Virus record (IMG/VR): IMGVR_UViG_3300020451_000311
Coordinates: 1 to 47,686 of that record
Reading direction: 5' to 3' (one strand)
Source of the DNA: a virus
Length of the DNA stretch: 47,686 nucleotides
Below the pieces are notes generated by a model, which was not told where the DNA came from, did not search any database, and was given only the letters and a program-made list of their open reading frames with translations. Positions 42,931 to 47,686 of the stretch are shown piece after piece; within the stretch, counting starts at the first letter, position 1, and every line of letters starts with the position of its first letter. Both the position numbers and the translations under genes were made by a program.

Positions 42931-43576
42931 ATCCGAACTGCTCAAAATCTTGTTTATAAAACTCTCTTACAAACCCTTTTACTTCATCTAAGAAATCAAA
43001 CTCAGCATAATACTTTCTAGATTTATTACTGTGTGTTTCTTGTAAGTTAAGTGCTTTCCATATTGTTTTATCTTCTAGTCTATGCACTTCTACTTCTTCT
43101 CTAATATATGTCCATTGTGGATAGAATAGCATATCTAACTCCATCTGTGGAGCAGACTCCCATAAGTCTGGTCTATCTATACAATTTAAGAAGTCGCCTT
43201 TTGGTAAATACTTCATACAATACAAAGTCCACGGGTAAAACTCTTTCTCTACGAGTCCCGCATTTCTTAAATGTTTCCACATACTTTTCCATCTTTCGTA
43301 TGGGTTTCTAACTTGTGTATAATACTTATAATTAGGATATAACATCTTATATCTATCGTAGGTGGCATGTAAATTAATTATAAGTGTGCCTTTGTCTTTG
43401 TCTTTCTTTGGCGGTCTGCGTCCTTCTACGGACATACCTCTTTTCCATGTATGTGAGGCAGCACCTACGAACTGCTCCATATATTTAGGTCTACTTGCTA
43501 ACCAAGCATGAAATACACTATACCCTCCGCACTTTGGTATGTGTATGAAAATCTTTTTATCGTCATGTAATATCAT
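42920..43576 (-). CDS. Sulfotransferase (first of two)
   Basis: This 218-aa protein has the 5'-phosphosulfate-binding loop IFIHIPKCGGYS at 9-20 and a 3'-phosphate-binding segment TQVRNPYERWKS at 87-98, which together identify PAPS-dependent sulfotransferases of the carbohydrate (family 2) type. The C-terminal part EVHRLEDKTIWKAL is shared with the neighbouring gene, so the two are paralogues. An APS kinase-like protein encoded at 31.9-32.3 kb could make the donor. The acceptor may be a surface glycan. Confidence 0.85.
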   Translation of the reverse strand: MILHDDKKIFIHIPKCGGYSVFHAWLASRPKYMEQFVGAASHTWKRGMSVEGRRPPKKDKDKGTLIINLHATYDRYKMLYPNYKYYTQVRNPYERWKSMWKHLRNAGLVEKEFYPWTLYCMKYLPKGDFLNCIDRPDLWESAPQMELDMLFYPQWTYIREEVEVHRLEDKTIWKALNLQETHSNKSRKYYAEFDFLDEVKGFVREFYKQDFEQFGYER

Positions 43577-44093
43577 ATCCGAACTCTTTGAAATCGCACT
43601 TGTAGTAATGTCTTACTAATTGACGACTTTCCTCAGTCCATTCTATAGGTTTTCGTTTGGACTTATTTTTATGTACTTCTATCTTTCCTAGTACTTTCCA
43701 TATTGTTTTATCTTCTAGTTTGTGTACTTCGCAGTTTGCTGGTATAAAATGATACTGTGTAATCCACATATAAGGTTTTATTACTGACTGTAAGTCACCC
43801 TGTAATCTAGGTGTAATCTGTAGTTGTGTCCACTCATTGAACTCAATAGTTAAACCATGATGTTTTACATAATAAAAATAGATGGACTCCCATCTATCAA
43901 ACGGATTTCTTACTTGTGTAATATACTTTATATCTGGATATAAATAGTCTATAACTGGCTCATAGTTTCTTGCTGAATGATGTGTACTATTTCCTATAAC
44001 AGATGTACCTCCGCAACGAGGTATATGAAAGAAAAAATAATTTCCTATTATATTCTGTTCAATATCTCTCTTATCGTTATACTTTATTCCCAT
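43563..44093 (-). CDS. Sulfotransferase (second of two, shorter)
   Basis: This 176-aa protein has PAPS motifs FFHIPRCGGTS at 21-31 and TQVRNPFDRWES at 59-70. The spacing between motifs is about 40 residues shorter than in the neighbour because a loop is missing. The C-terminus (EVHKLEDKTIWKVLGK, then KEFGYD) parallels the neighbour. It overlaps DNA polymerase by 17 nt and the first sulfotransferase by 14 nt. Likely a tandem duplicate that has diverged in acceptor choice. Confidence 0.85.
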   Translation of the reverse strand: MGIKYNDKRDIEQNIIGNYFFFHIPRCGGTSVIGNSTHHSARNYEPVIDYLYPDIKYITQVRNPFDRWESIYFYYVKHHGLTIEFNEWTQLQITPRLQGDLQSVIKPYMWITQYHFIPANCEVHKLEDKTIWKVLGKIEVHKNKSKRKPIEWTEESRQLVRHYYKCDFKEFGYDIT

Positions 44094-46347
44094 AGAATTT
44101 TTCCCATTTACCCATGCTGTAATCTTCTCCTATTTCAAAGTCACAACCAACGGGAGCACCAGGTATACTACAACCTCTATCTCTTTGTATGCACTCTTTT
44201 AGTTTTGCACTATATTCATCTACTAAATCTTCTCTAACTTCTGCAAGTATTGAGTCATGAACTAGAGCAAATATTCTAGCGTCCATGCCAGACTTTACAA
44301 TATACTTCTGCATATCGATACCACCCAATAGGTTGATGTCTGACGCAACTGATTGAACTAGGAAGTTGATTCCTGACCTAACTTCATGCGACGCGATTGC
44401 TTTGTCTTTGGATTTAGCATTTTCTAATCTTCTCTTTCTACCAAACAAACTGTATATATGACCATTCATTTTTATACTCTCTTGCGATACAGTCAACCAC
44501 TTCTTTAGTCCTCCAAAGGAATCAAAGTAATCTCTAATGACTGTCTGTGCCTCTCTTACTGAAAACTCTTTACCACTATCTTTTGTTACCTGCCAACTAA
44601 TTTTACTTGGGCCAGCACCATACATAATACCGAATGTTACGGCTTTTGCTTGTTGACGCTTATCTGAATAATACTTATCAACATCTTCTACTTCGCATGG
44701 AAGTTTGAAAACTTGTTTAGCAATTGTACTATGGAAGTTACCTCCACTCTTAAATACATTCTGTAAGTTACTATCTTGTGCCAAAACTGCGGCAACATAC
44801 ACCTCTGCAGTAGTCAAGTCCATTGCAACAATCTTATAACCAGGTCTTGCCTTTATACAACCTTTTACGGTTGGGTTATCTCTTGGTAACTGTTGCATGT
44901 TGAGTTTACCACTAGAGGATAATCTACCAGAGGTCGTGCCATGTAGATTGAAGTTTGTACGCAATCTACTATCCATGTCCAAGTTAGGTATAATTTTGTC
45001 CAAATATGTACTCTTTATCTTAACTTTCTGTCGAATCTCTAAAATCAACGCAGGCACAGGGTGTTCTTCTGCAAGTTGTCCTAATACTTCTGCATCTGTG
45101 GAATCAGCCCCAGTTCCTGTTTTCTTACCCGTTGGGGTCAAGTTTAAACAATCAAACAATACTTCTCTAAGTTGAAGTGTACTGTTTGGATTGAACGGTG
45201 AGCCTTTCTGTTTTTCATACTGTACAATCTCTGGAAACTCATATAGTTTATCTATTGCTTTCTGTATATCTACTGTCATGACTGCCTGTGCACTTCTTAA
45301 TCTTTCTTCATCAAAAGGTACACCATTTTCTTCTATCTCTTTCAAGAATGTACAACCTTCAAGTAGTATGTTCTCATATACCCAATTAAGTTTTTTGTTT
45401 GTGATGATTGCTTTCTTCATCTTTTCATACAACATAAATGTTACTACTGCGTCCATTGCAGCATAGTCTTTCATAATCTCAAATGGAATCAAATCATAAC
45501 TGAAAGATTCTTTGAGTATGCCATGTTGTTTACGATAGTTGTCTATAAAGTCACCAAGTGGTCTTTCATAATCGCCATATGGTGTATGTTTTAGTGCAAG
45601 TTGTTTTAGACCATGAGTACCAGGCTGCTCATCAAACATATAGTGCATGAGCATAGTATCTTCATATCTAGGAAACTTGAAACCAAAATGATACTCAAAC
45701 CATTTCATATCAAACTTGGCATTGTGAAATACAACTATCTTCTTATCAAAGAGTTGTTGCATGAGTGTTTCTGCTCTATCATCTATACACTCACAATCTA
45801 CATACACTCCGTGTTCTGATTTGTATGACATAGAGAAACCTAGCATATATCCATCTCTGCAATATAATGCAGATGTCTCGGAGTCAAGTGCTATGTATTC
45901 ATTGTCATGATTAAGTGCATCGTCTAGATACACAAGTAAGTCCGCAGTTTGTGTTATACCATAGCAATCTTCTTCAGGAAGTTTCTCCTGTTTCAAATCA
46001 CCACTAATGTATCCTTTGATACTCTCTACTGCTTCTTCAAACGGTTTGACTGCGTCAGGTTTGAATCTAATAATTGAAGGGTTCATGAGAGGTAAAAACT
46101 TATCGTCTACTAACTTACCATTGTAAGCAGTTATAGAACTAAGTTTAGTGTACATTTTAAATGCCTCACTTCCAATCAGTATAACCCAATCAAATTCGTC
46201 AATATCTATTTCGATATCAACATCTCTTTTTAAAATTTTCTTTTTACTACTGTCTGAACACAACGCAAAACGGTCAAAGTCAAACTCAAACCATTTGTGA
46301 AAGTCCGTGCTAGACGGTGTTGTTTCTATTAATGCTATTTTATCCAT
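44077..46347 (-). CDS. Family A DNA polymerase with 3'-5' exonuclease domain
   Basis: The exonuclease motifs of this 756-aa protein are ALDSETS (Asp155, Glu157), FHNAKFD (Asn209, Asp213) and YAAMDAV near 296. The polymerase motifs are A: AMDLTTAEVY (Asp510, Glu515); B: RQQAKAVTFGIMYG (Arg564, Lys568, Phe572, Tyr576); C: VHDS (His697, Asp698). Motif A is unusual, since the common DYSQIELR reads DLTTAEVY and its Arg is replaced by Tyr517. No 5'-nuclease domain is fused; the separate flap endonuclease supplies it. Phe572 corresponds to E. coli Phe762. This is the probable replicative polymerase of the phage. Confidence 0.96.
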   Translation of the reverse strand: MDKIALIETTPSSTDFHKWFEFDFDRFALCSDSSKKKILKRDVDIEIDIDEFDWVILIGSEAFKMYTKLSSITAYNGKLVDDKFLPLMNPSIIRFKPDAVKPFEEAVESIKGYISGDLKQEKLPEEDCYGITQTADLLVYLDDALNHDNEYIALDSETSALYCRDGYMLGFSMSYKSEHGVYVDCECIDDRAETLMQQLFDKKIVVFHNAKFDMKWFEYHFGFKFPRYEDTMLMHYMFDEQPGTHGLKQLALKHTPYGDYERPLGDFIDNYRKQHGILKESFSYDLIPFEIMKDYAAMDAVVTFMLYEKMKKAIITNKKLNWVYENILLEGCTFLKEIEENGVPFDEERLRSAQAVMTVDIQKAIDKLYEFPEIVQYEKQKGSPFNPNSTLQLREVLFDCLNLTPTGKKTGTGADSTDAEVLGQLAEEHPVPALILEIRQKVKIKSTYLDKIIPNLDMDSRLRTNFNLHGTTSGRLSSSGKLNMQQLPRDNPTVKGCIKARPGYKIVAMDLTTAEVYVAAVLAQDSNLQNVFKSGGNFHSTIAKQVFKLPCEVEDVDKYYSDKRQQAKAVTFGIMYGAGPSKISWQVTKDSGKEFSVREAQTVIRDYFDSFGGLKKWLTVSQESIKMNGHIYSLFGRKRRLENAKSKDKAIASHEVRSGINFLVQSVASDINLLGGIDMQKYIVKSGMDARIFALVHDSILAEVREDLVDEYSAKLKECIQRDRGCSIPGAPVGCDFEIGEDYSMGKWEKFYGNKV

Positions 46348-47179
46348 ATAATCTCTTGCTAATTCTGTTTACTTGGTCTTTTACTAAGCCGCCTGGGTCT
46401 GCACCCTCTGGTAATGTTACTATCTGTACTGACATACCTAACTCTTCAGCAGTTCCTTTTACTTTCTCAGCGGCTGTTCTACCTGCTTCATCGCCATCAT
46501 ACATAATATCAATACCACTTACTCCTTGCATTTTGAGTAGTGATAACTTTACCCAATTCATTTGTTGTGTGCCAAAACAACACACAGTATTCTTGAGACC
46601 TTTATCCCAAAGGTTGAGAGCATCGAATATGCCCTCCACCAATATAACTCTGTTCTGGATAGGTTTTACCTTTGCTGGACAGAATGGCATTTCTACACCA
46701 CTTGGGTAGATATAATACTTATCAGACCCCATTCCGTTTATCAGCCTACCTATCAAGGCAACCGTTTTCCCTGTAATATCTCTAATCGGGAAGATGATAC
46801 GACCTTCGAACTTAGGAACGTTCCATGTGAACGCGTCCCATATATTGAGAGTTTCCTCACTAATGTTCCGAAAGCCGCCACCTTTCCATGCTAGTCTATC
46901 CTTAGGGAGTTGGATACCGACAGTTTGACTTCTTGTTTTTTCTACTTTCTCTTTTAACTTGTGTAATCTTACTTCTAGTGGACTTGATGGTGCACCAAAG
47001 TGTGTGAATAGATTGCCCTTGAATCCGCACGAGAAACAATGCATAATGCCTGTGATACGGTCAACCCTCAAACTAGGGTTTGTGTCGTCATGTTCAGGAT
47101 TCAAACATAAAATCTTAGCGTCTTTACCACTAAGTTCGTAATGTATTCCCTTTTCTCTTAATAAATCTTCAGCAATCAT
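46340..47179 (-). CDS. DNA primase, DnaG-like (zinc finger plus Toprim)
   Basis: In this 279-aa protein the CHC2-type zinc finger uses Cys25, His30, Cys48 and Cys51; the Toprim domain has VEGIFDAL (Glu182) and MYDGDEAGR (Asp228, Asp230). There is no fused helicase domain, unlike T7 gp4, so a separate replicative helicase is expected outside the window. The ATG (47179) is only about 10 nt after the -10 box of the promoter at 47190-47230, so this mRNA probably has almost no leader. It overlaps the polymerase gene by 8 nt. Confidence 0.94.
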   Translation of the reverse strand: MIAEDLLREKGIHYELSGKDAKILCLNPEHDDTNPSLRVDRITGIMHCFSCGFKGNLFTHFGAPSSPLEVRLHKLKEKVEKTRSQTVGIQLPKDRLAWKGGGFRNISEETLNIWDAFTWNVPKFEGRIIFPIRDITGKTVALIGRLINGMGSDKYYIYPSGVEMPFCPAKVKPIQNRVILVEGIFDALNLWDKGLKNTVCCFGTQQMNWVKLSLLKMQGVSGIDIMYDGDEAGRTAAEKVKGTAEELGMSVQIVTLPEGADPGGLVKDQVNRISKRLYG

Positions 47180-47189
47180 AATTATATAT

Positions 47190-47230
47190 ATTATAACAAA
47201 AATTTAAGTTTTTGTCAAGAACTATTTTTC
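47190..47230 (-). promoter_or_regulatory. Sigma70-type promoter on the minus strand, upstream of primase (shared phage element)
   Basis: Read on the minus strand: GAAAAATAGTTC, TTGACA (47213-47218), a 17-bp spacer, and TATAAT (47190-47195) with an extended -10 (TGT). The same 18 bases (GAAAAATAGTTCTTGACA) occur at the other minus strand promoter. The element begins within the last codons of the DapF-like frame. Transcription would start near 47183 and cover primase, polymerase and the genes down to at least the helicase. Confidence 0.93.
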
Positions 47231-47583
47231 TTCTCCATAATACTCTACTTGTGAAAGACGAGTAGATAATACTACTGTTGTTTCAGTAAACTCAACACGA
47301 TATCCTCCGCCTCGAGATATAACTGTTACAGGGTGTTTGCCCTTAGACCACCAGTATGCCGCAGCAACAGTTGCTGAACCACAACTTGGTACTTGTCCTA
47401 CGCCTTTCTCTTTTGTATTTATTTCTATTACATCATCAGATACTCTCATTATCTGTGATTCGTTTATATCATGGTCAGTCCATTCATCTACTATCCAATG
47501 AATGATAGTCCTATCTCCTTGATAGCACTCTACAAAACCATGTTCCCAATCAGCAGTTGGTAATTTTTCTTCTAATGAAACTA
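47222..47583 (-). pseudogene. DapF (diaminopimelate epimerase)-like C-terminal fragment
   Basis: The frame is open from inside the tRNA gene to the stop at 47222. Its last 75 residues fit the C-terminal half of diaminopimelate epimerase: TKEKGVGQVPSCGSATVAAAY parallels the E-R-G-x-G-E-T-x-x-C-G active site (Glu and Cys kept), then SRGGGYRVEF parallels the 'PGG-x-l-x-v' part. The N-terminal domain with the first catalytic cysteine is missing. No ATG, GTG or TTG occurs between the tRNA end and ATG 47449, so the gene is 5'-truncated, or starts at 47449 (75 aa) or a rare codon. It may be a decayed acquired host gene. Confidence 0.5.
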
Positions 47584-47659
47584 TGGTGGAGCATGGGAGA
47601 CTCGAACTCCCGACCTCCTGCGTGCAAAGCAGGCGTTCTCCCAACTGAACTAATGCCCC
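47584..47659 (-). tRNA. tRNA-Ala (anticodon UGC)
   Basis: A 76-nt cloverleaf reads on the minus strand. The acceptor stem GGGGCAT pairs with ATGCTCC and has the G3-U70 pair that identifies alanine tRNAs. The anticodon stem is CCTGC/GCAGG with loop TTTGCAC (anticodon TGC). The T arm is GGGAG/CTCCC with loop TTCGAGT. Discriminator A and CCA are encoded. It reads GCA, a frequent codon in the Ala-rich fibre genes of this phage. No attachment site or integrase is visible. Confidence 0.96.
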
Positions 47660-47686
47660 GTTATAACAAGCAGGTGCTGTACTGCC

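Noticed and set aside
47584-47644. TTG start at 47644 for the DapF-like frame
   Set aside because: It lies within the tRNA gene; the first 20 codons are simply tRNA sequence.
47584-47659. tRNA-Ala as a prophage attachment site
   Set aside because: The tRNA is complete with CCA and no integrase or direct repeat is visible in the window.
47660-47665. Minus strand -10 (TGTTATAAC) immediately before the tRNA
   Set aside because: It would start transcription about 6 nt inside the tRNA, and the matching -35 lies outside the window; tRNA expression is more likely from further upstream.

Overview
This window is a large part of the genome of a tailed, dsDNA bacteriophage with a long flexible tail (siphovirus-like), clearly AT-rich and most likely marine. 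The left half holds a tail module in the gene order of phage lambda (G/GT, H, M, L, K, I, J), which indicates a non-contractile tail. The right half holds a replication and metabolism module whose small genes (DUF6447-like, DUF2693-like, 2OG-Fe(II) oxygenase-like, and a conserved 157-aa protein) resemble those of marine T4-like and cyanophage-type phages. No head, terminase, portal, lysis or integrase gene is in the window, and the host cannot be named from the sequence.

Layout. Positions 1-14.9 kb (+ strand) carry the tail assembly chaperones with a programmed -1 frameshift, the tape measure, the tail tip complex and the central tail protein J. Three small paralogues and two further small genes follow J. 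A perfect sigma70-type promoter at about 14.96 kb starts a second + strand operon (15.0-25.76 kb). This operon encodes fibre-like proteins, including a 923-aa protein built from 10-residue repeats and a 925-aa, extremely Thr/Asn/Ser/Arg-rich repeat protein. It ends with a small coiled-coil protein, a capsule-type glycosyltransferase-like protein and an unrecognised protein. At about 25.75 kb this operon meets, tail to tail, a long series of minus strand genes.

The minus strand (47.7 to 25.7 kb) reads from right to left. It begins with tRNA-Ala(UGC), a DapF-like fragment, primase, family A DNA polymerase, two sulfotransferases, a QueC-like protein, a GNAT-like protein, a 2OG oxygenase-like protein, a MazG-like protein and a radical SAM protein. 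Next come a DUF2693-like protein, a 37-aa membrane peptide, asparagine synthase and a UvsW-like helicase. After an internal promoter follow a small protein of unknown function, a single-strand DNA-binding protein, an AhpC-type peroxiredoxin, SbcD/gp47, SbcC/gp46, an APS kinase-like protein, a nucleotidyltransferase, a DUF2061 membrane protein, glutaredoxin, a PD-(D/E)XK nuclease, flap endonuclease, NrdA and NrdB. The last genes are a DUF6447-like protein and two glycosyltransferases (GT8-like and GT29/sialyltransferase-like).

Three promoters, one on + and two on -, share an identical 17-base element (AAAAATAGTTCTTGACA), a 17-bp spacer and an extended -10 (TGnTATAAT). They probably drive the fibre/glycosyltransferase operon and the two replication transcripts.

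Two gene sets look new as systems. The first is a mucin-like Thr/Asn-rich fibre followed in the same operon by a glycosyltransferase-like gene, with two more glycosyltransferases at the convergent junction; this suggests a glycosylated virion fibre or remodelling of a surface glycan. The second is a sulfation set: an APS kinase-like protein that could make PAPS, plus two tandem sulfotransferases that would use it. Both functions are inferred from sequence motifs and context.
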